A stretch of DNA of 64,000 nucleotides. Origin: Effrenium voratum. Its lineage: Eukaryota; Sar; Dinophyceae; Suessiales; Symbiodiniaceae. A program made the translations under genes and the position numbers. How positions within the stretch are numbered: the first letter of the stretch is position 1; every line of letters starts with the position of its first letter. Below the pieces are notes generated by a model. The model saw only the letters and a program-made list of their open reading frames with translations, had not been told where the DNA came from and ran no database searches. Location of the stretch: the NCBI GenBank assembly GCA_963377175.1, contig CAUJNA010001597.1, forward strand, positions 1 to 64,000. The letters are read 5' to 3'. Positions 10,001 through 23,497 of this stretch are shown one piece after another.

Positions 10001-10136
10001 TGTATAGCCATGATTCGTTCTTGATGCGCGTCGTGTCGTCTGACGGCTGTGTGCAAGGACATCAAGAGCCTGTCCTCCTTTGCCACTAACAAGCCTAGGT
10101 GGCTCCTCATCAGCCATGGCTGCTAGCATGGCGCGC

Positions 10137-11206
10137 CTCTCACGTACTAGGTGATGCAGCGTGTACTTTGGCTTGCGCTCCTGGAAGATCGAATTCTGAC
10201 TGTTTGAGAGCAAGAGCAACCCAGATACACGATCACATTTGCTCAAGGAGGCATTCTGCCCTGCATCTAGTAGGTGTGTATTCAACAGTGAACAGCATAT
10301 GCGTGATATCCAAACAGCGGCACCGCTCGAGTTATATATACACATACTAGGTACAGCAGTCCTCGAGTCGTCTTGCACTTTTGATCTCTCGTCGTCCCAT
10401 CAAACGTTTGAACCTTGGTGCAATGGTGTTTGACATCCTGCACTTGAACCAACATGGCCACAACCAGTGCAGCTTACAACAACTTACACAGAAATATGTA
10501 GCAAATCCGCGCCTATCGCCTTGCCAACCATCTAGGCTGCAATCTGAGATGGTGGCTTCTTCATGAAAGTTTTCATCTCGAAGAATTTGCTCAGCAAGGG
10601 CCTGAGCATGCCATGCATCCAACAAGGGAGCGTTCTTTCTCTCAGTCAAGCCCAATGGTGTGAAGGATGGCACTGCTCGGAACCAAGGCCAGGACTCATG
10701 CCGAAGGAAGGCAATGTCCTTCTGGTGATAGTAGGTTTTATCATTGCCGTGCGCTTTCTTCTTCGGATCACGAGGATAGATACCCTGCAAAGAATGGCTG
10801 ATGAGTATGTTAAAGCTGAGACTGCAAAAAAACGACTCAAGAGTCCAAGCAATCTCCAGGTTCAATCGGCCTTCAAGATGCAAAGCTTGCGAAAGTCTGC
10901 CAACGGCAGCTGCAGTTTTGCCAGCGCCTGCGTCAAAACTAAGATTATGCATGCCGACGTGTTGTCGAGCAAAGGCAGTCACCAGTCTGAAGAGTTGTCG
11001 TATCAATCAATCAAACTGGACTGCGGACCTGAGCACGGGTTACGTATGCCGCCGCTTCTCCTTTCTTTCCTTTCTTTTGGCCATGGATCTTGTCAGCCTT
11101 CCTAATGGCGCCTGGTCAACAAGCAAACGTCCACCACACTCCCAAGCACAAAGAACTGACAGGTGCCTTTCTTGTTTTTCTTGACCTTGTTTTTTCTTTT
11201 AGCCAT
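10137..11206 (-). CDS. PES1: Pescadillo homologue, N-terminal seven exons
   Basis: Exons (minus, 5' to 3'): 11167-11206, 11029-11101, 10871-10927, 10696-10784, 10557-10601, 10362-10413, 10137-10180. They join in phase to about 133 codons. The start reads [14 protein letters not shown]; then [59 protein letters not shown] and [14 protein letters not shown] follow, the order and spacing of the Pescadillo N-terminal domain. Pescadillo (PES1/Nop7) acts in the nucleolus with Bop1 and WDR12 in 60S subunit maturation. Intron donors are GC, GT, GC, GT, GC, GA and again GC; every acceptor is AG|G. Introns are 65-181 bases. The BRCT domain and C-terminus were not found in the window, so the gene either continues through long introns below 10137 or is truncated. 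Confidence 0.88.
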
Positions 11207-14200
11207 GGCGAGGTCGCATATGGTGAGAGTAAATGAAAGCTGTACAGTCCAAATCAATTAAATCGCTTGTATCAGGGTGTGGCTTGCTCTGTAACTGCAG
11301 CTGTTGTCCTTGCAGTGGTCATTTGCTGAGTGGCCTGGCATGTCCTGTGGAAGATACTGTTGAGCCAACTTGAGTCAATGCAACCCGATGGCAACAGAGC
11401 CGTGATCGACATCTCCCCAGCATTCCTGCATCACCAGCCATGGCCCCTGGGAGTGTTTTGGGGATGTGATCCAGCGAGCGGGGTTTCCGCAAAAGCGATT
11501 TTGCACAAAACATCGCAAATACCGTGTCTGTTTAGTCGTTCTCGCAGGTTTTTGTGAGGCTGAGGGGAGATGCCGGGGATGCGTTCTTTGTCTAATTGGC
11601 TTTTGGTGCATGCCGGTGAATGGCGCGCACGCACTACGCGCGCACGCACGCGCACACGCACGCACGCACGCACGCATCAGGGAAAAAGGTGGGGTGTGAA
11701 AAAGGTGGGGCGTGTGTGGGGGCCTCTGCAGCAGCAATGGCTCATGCACGTCAGGCTTACCTGGGATGGGGGGGGGCAAGGCGGCAACCAGGCATGGCCC
11801 TCTGAAGCCGCATTACCAAGGACACTTCCGGCCAATCAGCGCAGCTGCTGGTGCTCTAACATACTCACTCAACAACATGTCTTACAATGCCAACATGGCT
11901 GGAACTGCTGAAGGCGCTAAGGAGCGCAAGACAATATCCCTAAAACTTGCAAAATCACAAAAGAAGTTGGTAGGATCTGCGCTTTTGTGGCACATATCAA
12001 TGTGACACATACCAATGTGGCGCATATCAACCTGTGCTTGAACTTCACCTCATTGTCAAATGCCCCGTGGCAAAATGCCTGTGGTGTACAGCATGGATCG
12101 CTTGCCCAACAAAAAAACAAACATACAGCAGAAGAGGCATATAAAGAAGGCCACAGCGAAAGCGAGAAAGCGCCCTTGCATCGCGGAGATATCATCAGAG
12201 CTTCAACGCCCTTGAATCAGTTGAATCAGTACCATGTCAAGCTCAAGCGGAGGCAAGCATCCAGCATGAGTGTGTGTGAAGTTTGTGCCACATACTTCGC
12301 GGTAGCTCTCCTACATCAGACCAGCATCTTCCTTTGAGGAAGCCTGCTCGGTGAAACATGATGGTCAGGCACAGCAAGAAAGTGGCCTTCAGCTATTCAG
12401 AGTATAGGTTCGCTCAACTATACCAGGAAGCTCGCGCTGCCTGCACTGAGACTCAGCTGTTTTGAGCAAATGTCAATGCAGGAATAAACTATCAGCCCTC
12501 CTGATTGGCACAAATCCAGGTATGTCGTAGCAAGCCACATCGCCTTGCAAGCTGCGGGTCTGGCATCTGCGCAACAAATCTGTCCATTCCAGCAGCAAGC
12601 AAAAGTCACTTAGGACAGAACGCAAAGGCTGCACATGTCCAGCAAAGCTGCCCCCTCGAAGTGTGACTGAAAGCCTGGCATAAGATCACAAATGAAAAAC
12701 AAATGCGGTCACTGCCTACAGTCTACTGCTCAAAAAAGAAGACCAAAGGTACCTCTCTACTTCATCATCTCTGTGGCGGCTGATGGCAGGATTCAGCCTC
12801 AGCCCAGCAGTCAAATTTCAAATGTGCCTCACCCACTAGACAGTTGACAAATTTGAGCCCATGAGTACACCTCAATATGCATCGCGGGACAGAACATGCA
12901 GACGTGAACGAACCCTCATGCCTTACAACATGCTTGGTGTGTTGACGTGTCTTGTTTGACCGAACCCTGGTGGTCCATTCTCGACCTCAGGACGGCGCAC
13001 CATGGGGGCAGTCACAACCAAAGGCCTAAAATCACCCTCGACACAATAGATGCCTGGGCCAAGCTTGAAAATGTGTTGAAACGGAGCCAGTTGAGGCCTT
13101 AACGCTGTGCCATTGATGATGTTGTATCTGTTCGTCATGCCATTGACCTGCCAGGCTGTGCCTCAACACTTTGACCTTGAGAGCCCCTTCGTAGCCCTTG
13201 ACAGCACATTGAATTCCTGAACCTGGCAATTCAGAAATGGCCTGTGTGAGCCAGTGACCACGTGCAGCTTGCTTCGGAGGTCCAGTGGCTTGTTTGCCGG
13301 CTGCAAAGATCTGGGCGCAGCGTTAAAGCTCAATGGGAGAGCTCCCTGTCAAAGAAACCTCTAGCCGAGCACATGCGGCCTGCCTTGCCATTGATGTCAT
13401 AGGTGCTGGATCGCACCGCAAGAAGCTGGCAAAAGGCTGCACGCAAGCTCACCCACAATGCAAAACAGCTGTGTATTGCTCAGTCTGTGCCTTCTCCTGA
13501 GTGGTGCTCGACCTGCAGCCAATTCAAATGCTCACCCCTTCACATTCATTGTGACCCTGCCCGTGACTTCTTATAGCCACGTGCTGTTAAGCAAAATGCT
13601 TTCACCTGCATTACCTGCAATACCAAAATCACCAGCACCACCAGCAGCACATTTAGCATTAACAACACTGCCATCATCGCCAGCATTATCACCAGCATGC
13701 TCAGCTCAGGGCTTATCCAATATGACAGAGGTTCAGCATCTCAGTTGGGATGCGTGTTGATAAGGGGCACCACTATCTTGTTTACCAGGGCGAGCCAAGA
13801 AGCCTGAGCATTGCAAAGTCTATGTTGAGTCCCCTGCAGCAAGGCGTGAATAGCCTCCTTTGTATCATACTTGTTCATTGGGGTTGTTTTTTTTGTTTTG
13901 CCCTGCCGTGGACTTCGCGCCTGCGAAACACGTGACTCATAGGATGCCGCGCAAGCACTGCCACGCCGCTATCGTGCAAGCGGAAGCGCGTGGCGTCCAC
14001 TCACGTCTGATCGCACTTGTGAAAGGACCAACATAACGACCGAAATCCAAAGACCCCTGTGAGGGCCCTGGAGCCGTTGGTAAGCACATCTTTGAGCTGA
14101 ACTCATCGCAAGATGGTAGGAAGATGATCAAAATGGAACCTAGCGGCCTGTCAGGCATTCTGCAGCCCTTTTGGCTATTACACGCATGCTTCCAAGGAAT

Positions 14201-16370
14201 TCATATCATGGAAACTTAGTTCCTGAAAGCAACACGTGAATATGTATGTCTGGCATGAATCAACTGTTTTGCATCGTCGCTGAAAGCTTTTGGCAAGCTT
14301 TCGCATCCCTTTGAGCAAGCCTTCGGCTCCATCAGCCCACGGCTGTTGCACATCACACGCGATCCACGCGATCCACGCGATCCACGCGGGTGCTGTGCAC
14401 CGAAAGAAGTCTGGGCTGTTGGTGATGTGTCCATGTCCTTTGGGCTGGTGCATCGATGCACACGATCCAGCATCTATGGGTGGTTTGTCCATCGACACAC
14501 GATGGCTTTTACATGTCAACACCACAACTGCAGTCGGGCGTAAGTCTTCGGGAGCATCTCTGAGCAATCTATCTCTCTGAGGAATCTCCGTGCTCTCGCT
14601 GAGCAATCTCTTTGTACTTACAAGTTAAAAGCCATCTCTCTGACATTCCTCTGTGCAATCTCTCACAAAAAAACTGCGTAGAAACCCTTCGCAAAAAAAA
14701 GGAGCTGACTCCGCAATACAAGGCTTCTCTATGGTCCCTACTTTGGAGTGCAACGGGAGGCATAGGAAGCGAGTCATGACAATTAAAGGTCTTTAATGGC
14801 TCCCGGTGGTATGCTGAAACACTTTGGTGGACAAATCAATGCAAAACGGCTGTGTATCTACCACCACATGCGCGACATTGGCTGAAGAGGCTCAATTGTG
14901 CACACATCGCCGATCGATAAGCTGTGATCCCCTTGACGGTGAGCGTCTTCAGCAAAAAGGGCAAAGATTGAACAAGCAGCCAACCAGTTGGTGCAAGCTT
15001 GGGAAGCGTACATGTCATCACTGCAGTGATCCAAAAGTCGCAAGCTCCGTTGTCGACGTTCATCCTGGTGTTCAGCTGACAGCAACGAAAAAACGAGATG
15101 CCAATGTTCCCTGCCTGTAGCCTTCGCCGCTGACCCCACATGACAGATTGAGCAGCCTCAGCACGTTGGTCTGCATTGGTGTTCTGAGAAACGGCTAGTG
15201 CAGGCCTAGCAAACCAGGGCACAGGCTCCATGAAGCTGTTCGTGCTGCACATGGTCAGAGTTCAGGAAGTGGTAGCAGCCGCTGCCACCTTTCAAATGTC
15301 GCAATCTAATCTGGCGACTCCTGTGCACAGAACACTGTTCAAAGAAAGGCCTTGAATGGTTTTCTCAGACGCCAACGTGCTGCCACCCAACGGGCATTCT
15401 CAGGCAGTTGTGTTGCTCCGGCTGGGAGGAGATTGGGCCTGGACACAACAGCACGGCTTGCGTCCATTGGAGGCAAGGCCACTGCATTGATCTGGAGCTT
15501 GCCATACAGTCCACATCTCGCCTTCAACAACTGATGCACAATTGCGAAAGTCGCTTCTGCAACATCACGGTCTATAATAAATATGAAACCGGTTTTTGAA
15601 AGAAACCAAATCGTTGATGCAGCCACCCCTTGCAGGTTAAGCTTAGCTATTGATTCCGTCACTCCTGCCGAAGCTACATCAGGCTTCAGCCAGAAAAGCG
15701 CTCTGAAGATGCTCACTCTCAGCTTCCAACGCTGTCATGGCACACCAAGTCTATGTATGCGTCATGGAAAGGAAGTGAAGTAGCTCCAACAAGCCCACCA
15801 ACCAGCTGGGACGTGGAGGTAGTCCTCATACATGCATGTCAAGCTATCAATGCCAATCAATATGCTGCGCATCTGCAACAAATACTGCGCGAATGTGTGT
15901 CTTCATGCATCCGCCACGTGCTGCCTTTACATGTGATGTATATACCTTGAGCGCAAGCAATGGCAAGGGCAGTGCTGTTGCGCAGCTCCAATGCCACACT
16001 GCATGCATCACCAGTCCGTGGCATCAGGCACCCTTTTGCACGGGTGCTCAATGCAAAGATGTCACCTCAGGAAAACACATAGGAAATGCTCCTCTTGACT
16101 CCCCTTACCCGGGCACGGTTTCAGACCATTGCGGGGGGGGGTCGCCCGTACCACGCCAATCCTTTCTTTTGGGGGCTGTGCGGAACACAGTGGCGCAAAA
16201 ACATTGGGGTGTTCGATTCCCCCCGGGTCCGCGTTTGCATCCTTACCTCCTGGGCAACATCGCCAGCATCACCTGCATCATCCGCATCAGCGCCTGCCAA
16301 GGATGCGGATGATGCAAGTGACGCTGGGGATATTGCCCATGCTGGTGAAGGAACATGCAGACATAAAGGG
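11207..16370. other. intron or intergenic DNA with scattered possible exons
   Basis: No gene can be assembled. Segments with coding-like composition on the minus strand are 12923-13138 (MTNRYNIINGTALRP, GIYCVEGDFRPLVV) and 15340-15570 (RDVAEATFAIVHQLL, LQINAVALPPMDAS). A possible membrane segment (MQGRFLAFAVAFFICLF) is at about 12085-12185, minus. Also present: a (GCAC)n run at about 11630-11680 and four 9-bp units CGATCCACG at about 14355-14392. Confidence 0.35.
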
Positions 16371-16379
16371 ACATGGGAA

Positions 16380-17230
16380 ATGAAGATCTTCGGGGGAAAA
16401 GGGGGGGGAAAAGATTTTAGGCGGGGAACTGGGGAGAAGATCGGGGGGGGGGGGGGGGGAAAGGGAAAAATCTTGGGGGACAAAGGCCTCAGGGGGGAAA
16501 GGAAAGGATCTCAACCGCGAAATCTTGGCGAGGAAAAGGGAGAAGATCTCAGGGGGGAAAGGCCTTAGGGCGAAAGGGGGAAAAGATCTCAACAGGGAAA
16601 GGTTGCAAAAGATCTTAGGGAGGAAAAAGGAGAAGATCTTAGGGGGTGAAATGCGGGAGGAAAAGGGAGAAGATCTCAGGGGGGGAAAGGTCTTAGGGGG
16701 GAAAGGGGGGAAGGCCTTAAGATCTCGGGGGGGGAAGGCCTTGGGGGGAAGGGGGAAAGGATCGCAACAGGGAAAGGGGGCAAAAGATCTTAGGAAGGAA
16801 AAGGGAGAAGATCTGACAAGGCCTTAGGGGGGAACGGGGGGAAAATGATCTCCACAGGCAAAGGGAGGGAAAAGGGAGAAGATCTCGTGGGGAAAGGGGG
16901 AAAGGATCTCAACCGGGGGAAAAGATCTTGGGGAGGAAAAGGGAGATGATCTCAGGAAAGGGAGAAGATCTGGGGAAAAAGTTCCTTAGGGGGGAAAGGG
17001 GGGAAAGGATCTTTGGGAGGAAAAGGGAAATCTTTCTCGGGGGGAAAAGGCCCTAGGGGGAAATGGGGGAAAGGATCTCAACCGGGAAAGGGGGGAAAAC
17101 ATCTTTGGGAGGAAAAGGAGAAGATCTCAGGCGGGGAAAAGGCCTTAGGGGGGAAAGGGGGAAAGGATCTCAACAGGGAAAGGGGGGCAAAGATCTTAGA
17201 GGGGGAAAGGGGGCAAGGGGACAATTCCAA
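16380..17230. repeat. G/A-rich minisatellite with recurring AGATCT
   Basis: Irregular units of about 25-45 bases built from GGGGGAAA, AGATCTCA/TTAGG and GGCCTTAGG, with one strand almost purely purine. AGATCT or GGATCT recurs through most units. Frames here (Gly/Lys-rich) are repeat artefacts. Confidence 0.8.
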
Positions 17231-18560
17231 AGGGACGCAAAAAAGAAAGCAGGCCTGTAATGTCGGCGGCCTGAGCCGGAGGCGTTGAAATTCGACTGTG
17301 GCAAAAATGCAGGTGGGGCGAGATTACTCCACAATGAGGACAAGAGACGCAGCTGGTACAGGAAGTGACAAACGCCGTTCCACAAATAGCCTTTCTGCCT
17401 CCTGGCGCGGAGCAACAAAACATATTCGTATCTGCTACGTCATACAGCCGCGCACAAGCATGACCAGCCTCTTGTTTGAGTGTGCTTCATGCCAGACTGC
17501 TCAACCCACCAATACAGTATGTGGCCCAGGCCAGCTCTCTCAGTCAGCACTCCTCGATGCGATGAAGGAAGTATAATTCCTGGGTTCCAGCTACATCATG
17601 CCCAATCAGAATCAACTTCACAGTGCTTCTGGGAGGCATTGTCAATAGCTGCCGTTATGCGGGCTTTGATAACGCTGCAGCGCCAGTATTTCAAGATATC
17701 TTCTCCAGGCAATGCCTGAAAGTAGGCAGCTGCGTGTGGTCGTGCGCGAACAGCCTCAACAAAGAATGTGGACAAGCCGTGCTTCTCAACTCCTCATGTA
17801 TCCAGACCAGTCACAACAATGGAATCGTTGTGTTTGTAGTGCACATTGTCGTCCTTGGTGTGGCAGCTCGCAACAACACAAAACTGCGGTTTCCACAACG
17901 GAAAAAAAGCTCTGCTCTTGCAACTGTCTTTCGACTTGTCTTGCTGCAGTGAAGATGTGCTTGCGTTGAGATGTGTTCCTTGCAGGCTCTTGTGTGCGTC
18001 TGCGTGCACGACAACTGGTCTGCCGTTGGGCTTTCCACTTAAACGCATCATAGTCCTTGCATGTCTCAAAAAGTTGTGTTGGTGGTTTGAGGCTGCTCAT
18101 CAAGGATAGTGAAGCTGGCGTCTTGCAATGCTGGCAATTGTCGCCGCAAAATGTGTTTGACTCTGAAGATTTGTCAGCAAAACCCCAGTCAATCACTTTG
18201 ATTGACCTGGAACGCAATGAACACATGCGCGCTGCATGCCAGAAGTGGGGTTATTCAACATCTTTCTGAAGAAAGCGGCAAAATGGGCATTAGCATGGCT
18301 CCCAAGCATCAAGTAGTTGATCGCCTACGTCAAATTGCTCAGTCAACCCTAAGACTGTCAAAGACCATACATGTGAATCATGCTTCAAACTGCTGAGTGC
18401 GCGCTAACAAATTCCAAACTAGTGTGCAACAACAACTGGGGCATGCAAAGAGCCAGAGTCTGCCTCTGGCGCGGCTGCTCGAATGCGAATGAATCATGCA
18501 CAGCCAATCTACTTCTAGAGTATCACAGGTGTGCTCATCTCCAGCCACTTAGTGGGAACT
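17231..18560. other. no gene identified
   Basis: Unique sequence with short open frames on both strands; none shows a recognisable motif or splice-compatible partner. Confidence 0.35.
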
Positions 18561-18570
18561 GAGACCCGGG

Positions 18571-19510
18571 CAAAAAAGATGTGCTGAACTGTCTCATCTG
18601 AGCGATCAAACCAAAATGGTTTGCCAGCCATTGGACTGTAGCCTCCAGCTTGCCAGTGCTCAAAGTGGTCACTGATCGCTAGTGCTCGTGGAGAATGCGT
18701 CACCTCATATAAAGGCCAGCTATCTCCTCTTGATTATGCATGCAGAGCCTGGATGAGGCCTGAAGTCATCTAGCGTCACACTTTACTTCTAGCACATCTC
18801 AATCATCGAGTAATTCAGATTCAGGCAAGGGGACGAGCTCATACATTGCATTCTCGTCATCAATATTCCTTCCATCAGGCAGCAGCATCGTTGGCCGCCC
18901 CTCTGCATCCCATCTGAGGTCAATGACACCTTGCACTCATGTGCTCACGACTCATGATTAAATCAAACGAACCTCTTGCATTTTGCATTTTCGACCTTCT
19001 GCCTCACTGCATTCTGCATCCAAGCTGGAAGTTAGGCCAAGCAGCCATCGAAGGCCAGGCTTGCATCCTGAACTTCTGGAAAGAGAGGATGTTCACCACG
19101 AGCAAAGAGGTCAAATGCTCTCTGCAGTTCTGGGAGATCATGCCCGTAGGTCCGAAGCACCACGACAAAGTCCCGATTCTGCTTCTTCAACTCTGCTATG
19201 CAGCGAAACAGCGCTGGCACCACCAAATGCAGTGTTTTGGGTCCAGTCCCATCTTCCGACAGCATGAGTTCTTCTATTGCAGGGCCATGCCACTTCAAGC
19301 GTTGCATAAGGCGGTCAAACTCGCTCCGGTATACAGAGCCCTCCGTCGTATAAATGAATTCGCGGCCACGAGGGCGCATTGCTTCATAGTAGTCCTTGCC
19401 AAAAGTGCCAATCTACGCCGACACGTTCAATCAAGCTTCACTCCTCCCAGTCATTGGCAGCCCATACTGGTGGCTCATCAGCGTCCATGATCAGCTCTGG
19501 CGGATTTCGT
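18571..19510 (-). CDS. exons of an unnamed conserved protein (RTYG-DLP family)
   Basis: Coding-looking segments on the minus strand: 19441-19510 (ELIMDADEPPVWAANDWEE); 19068-19394, which is 109 codons between AG|G and a GA-type donor (YTTEGSVYRSEFDRLMQRLK, FVVVLRTYGHDLPELQRAFD, FARGEHPLFP); about 18800-18935 (GVIDLRWDAEGRPTMLLPDG); and about 18571-18700 (ISDHFEHWQAGGYSPMAGK). The motif order (RT-Y/F-G-x-DLP, GV-DLR, DHF-x-HW, GKP) recalls a conserved protist protein with no firm function, perhaps HAD-like. Splice joints between the last segments could not all be put in phase. The first and last exons are unknown. Confidence 0.5.
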
Positions 19511-19599
19511 GCACAGCTTTCGTCGTCGAATGCTCTGCCGTCGTGCCAAACCTGGAAGCATCACAATTGCCAACAGTGGACGGCCAGTGCGCCAGTGCA

Positions 19600-22170
19600 C
19601 AAACACACACGTCTGCCAGTTTTCAAACTGTCCATTCCAGAATAGCTGCTATGCCGTCAGCGTCTCGTTTCACGTAGGCGCACTTGGCAAGTTCGCAGTT
19701 CCTGAGGAAGACAACTTAAGCTCAGCTCAGCAAGTAACAACAAGCGAGGCTCGCGGCTTGTGGCTTGCAGACTGCGCTGAAACTTAAGAGCCCTCATGCC
19801 TGCTGAGCATCAAGGCTACGCTGGCGGACCTTCCACTAGCTGGATCGGCAAGAAGGATCCTCGCATACGGCACATACAGACCCAACCCCACACTGTGTAT
19901 CGTGGCAGCTGCTGATGGCCACTGTGAACGATTGAATTCCGCACTGAGAGCAAAACAACACACGTGAGGCGAATCTGCTGAGAGGAATGGGCTGACAAAA
20001 GGACTCGCTCTCGAGGGACTGCAAGAAAGGAACATGCGATGACTCATTGAACAATAACACTGTGTGTGCTGCAGTGCTTGCTAGGTGCTGTGCTCTGCCC
20101 GGTCTGAGTCAGTCACGTCTGGTCTCAACATCCCTCGAGCGCTGTGCGTGCCAGGCTATGTGTGTGTGCGTAAACCACATTGGATTGAAACTCGGGCCTC
20201 AATGAACCTTCCGTTGCGTTGAGGCCTTCAGTTTGCGCAAAAGTATGTTCGTTCAAGTCAGTTCCAAGAGAGTGCTGCCACATGGCGTCTTGTGATCTAC
20301 TGTCGATGTCATGTCTGCATGTCTTTGTGTCTTCATACCTGTCTTCATGTAGCAATGTGTCAAAAAAGGACCTACAAACTGTTGCGTGTCTCTTTCCGCC
20401 TTTTTCAAGTGGTCCTTCTGCCACCTTTTTGGCAGGCATACGTTTAAGAGCAAATCCACCCTGTTAGGACCCCATATTTGTACAAGAAGGTGGTCTAAAA
20501 TCTAAAACGGTCACGTATCTTGCTGCAAGTCTCGTGGAGTTGACATCAAAATGCAAGACCAGCTTGCGCATGCTCTTTGGCGCATCCATGCCGGTGTGTA
20601 AATCTGTTGCATCAAAGGCATTCGTGAACAACACAATCATTGATGATGCATGGCTTGAAGTCCAGGCATCGATGCTTGTTAGGCTGTCCATGAATCAATC
20701 TGTTCATCAAATTTTGAAGCTTGGCGGCATCACCTGAACCATCAAATTTTGAAGCTTGGCGGCATCACCTGAACGTGATGAAAAAGATATCAGACTGCAC
20801 GCAAGCATCAACAAACACCTACATGTTCACAGGAACAAGCATGCGCTCATTCTTTTCCCCGCTCCAGGATTTGCCAGGTCATGCCATTATCAAACCTCGT
20901 AGCCCCAAAGGAGCAGCTCCCCGTGTGCAGCAGTGCTGCAATCCCTCCCATTCCCAAAAATTCCCGAAAGCAAGGCTGTCTGTTCAACACTTCTGGCATC
21001 TCAAAGGGGCGGCGCCCACACGACATGCCTTGAAACAGCCGTAATGAGTGACAGCTTTGCTATGCAAATCCTACTGTACATTAGGCAAAGCCGACAGCCT
21101 CTTGCATTGAAGGTACGCACCTGCATCTTCAGTCCTGTCATCTCCGACCTTGTGTTTCTTGTCAAGGCACAAGGCATCTGCATGAGAACAAAACGGTAGA
21201 TAGGAAAATCCACACTCGACACCAAAACGGGCAGTATTGCTCAACGTGAAGGCACCTGCAGCACTTGCCTTTGCAGCAGGCTTTTTCATGGCCGTGCCTG
21301 GCACAGCTCGTCACTCGTACATGCCCCTTTGCATGCATGCCTTCCCTTTTATGCATGCATGCCTGTTCGCGCCCGCTTGCTGGGTGGCTCATCAGTACCA
21401 TGTTCCTGATGTGCAGAAATCCTTGGCATGGTCAGACTCCTTTGTCCACACAGCCAACATGCAAACTCAATTTACTCAAGCTTTCGCCATGCAGCTCACG
21501 TGCTTTGTTCGCATAAAGTTCAGCCCACCTGACCATCTGGTGGGATGCATCAAAAACATCAAGCTCTGCACCAATCAAGCAGTAAGTTCTTGCTGCTGTC
21601 GGAAGGCTTCGGCACAAAGTCCTCCTTCAGATGGCGGATGAAATACGTGGTCCCACCATACCTTGCAAACTTGTCAGCATGTAACATTGCGATTGCAGCT
21701 CCCTCGCAAATCACAATTGCAGCTCTGCAGCTCAATCTCGTTCAAGAAAAAGGTCCGTTTGCTGGGATCCCAGTCAGTGTCCTGATCAAAAGACCGGCAG
21801 TGAGAACAGTCATGCCTTGTCCAGCTAAACGCAAGCTCCGCCCCAAATGCACATCTCAATTTCCTTGTCAAAGACCTTGCTGTCAGAGCATCCAATATCT
21901 GTACGAATCAGAGTCCTCACAAGGGACTGCGGCAAGGCACGCAAAGCCGAGAACGACGAAACACATGCAGGTCTGTCCCAAAATAGAGAACTTGTTTGGA
22001 TGGCTTTACAGGGAACCCACAAGTGTTCCGGCATGTACAAGGACACGGGTTAAGTTGCATCATCGTGCCGAAAGGGTGCATTTGGATGTTGAATTCTGGG
22101 GCCCAGATCAGGTGTGCAAATCAAAACAACACGATGGAGAAAACCATGGAGGCGCCAGTATATTTGAAAC
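19600..22170. other. no gene identified; one tandem duplication
   Basis: The 34-35-base phrase CATCAAATTTTGAAGCTTGG... occurs twice in tandem at about 20705-20774. Small open frames only. Confidence 0.35.
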
Positions 22171-22179
22171 AACCATAAT

Positions 22180-22402
<223 letters not shown>

Positions 22403-22619
22403 TAGTTTGGGGACCAAAACATAGTGAGTCACTGGGAATTACTAGCTGCAATTCTGAAAGGAAAACAAAGTGAGAATGTTCATCAATCTGGAACCAAATC
22501 ACATTGGGGCGCTAGGACGTACTATCTGTCATTATCGGTGGAAAAGCAAGTTGAAACGTCACTCACTCCGATGCGTTTCCCAGACATACCAAAGTGAGAA
22601 AGTTCACCACCCTGGACCC

Positions 22620-23320
22620 AAATCACAAAGAGAGAAAGAGAGAAAGACCGAAAGTGTATCAAAGACAAAAACAGAAGATAGAAATGAAAAAGAGATAAAA
22701 GGAAACAAAGGAGAAGACTGAAAGAGTGACAATGAAACAAAAAAATGAAAACGAGAAAAAGAGCGAAACAAAGGGACACAACGAAAGAGAAAGATAAAAA
22801 GCAGACAAAAACTTAAGTAAGGAAGGAAGAAAGGATGGAAGGCAGGAAGGAAGACAGAGAGAGGAAGGAAGGAAAGGAAAGGGAAAGGGAAAGGGATAAG
22901 GACAAGGAATCGGAAAATACACAAGAAAAGGAAAAGAGGAAAAGAGGAAAAGAGCATAGGGAAAAGAGAAAAGGGAAAGTGAAAAAGGGAAAGAGAAAAA
23001 GGGAAAGAGGAAAAGGAAAAGGAAAAGGAAAGGAAAAGAAACAAAGAGAATACCAAAAGAGGGAAAAAAGAAGGAAATAAAGAAGAAGCGAGCAAGAAAC
23101 AAGGAAGGAAGGAAGGAAGGAAAGAAAGAAAAACAGAACGAAAGAAAGAACTAAAGAAAGAAAGAAAGAAAGAAAGAACAAAAGACAGAAAGCAAAGAAA
23201 GAAAGCAAGCAAGTAAGCAAGCAAGCAAGCAAGAGAAACAACAAGAGAAAAATACCATTAAAAAAAAGACAAGAAACACTACTAAAAAATTGAAAAAGAG
23301 AAAGAGACAAAGAGAAAGCT
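22620..23320. repeat. GAAA/GGAA purine tract
   Basis: About 700 bases of A and G with few pyrimidines, in GAAA, GGAAGGAA and AAGAAAG blocks. The long Phe/Ser/Leu frames on the other strand are artefacts. Confidence 0.88.
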
Positions 23321-23497
23321 GGCGTACCAAGCTCAATCAAGCATCGATCCAGCCAAGCTGCATGGGAATAGGCGCGCCCGACGGGGCCGTCAACTGAGGT
23401 AAGACCTGGCATGCAGGGTAAGGCGTCTTTAGCAAAAACAAACAAAAAGAGGCAATGACAACACCAGGAGAATGGATCCGCTCACATAGGAGCCCAA

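Noticed and set aside
11570..11911. Plus-strand frame rich in Arg/Thr/His
   Set aside because: Driven by the (GCAC)n run at 11630-11680; no conserved motif.
22604..23445. 200-codon Phe/Ser/Leu-rich membrane-like frames
   Set aside because: Antisense translation of the purine tract.
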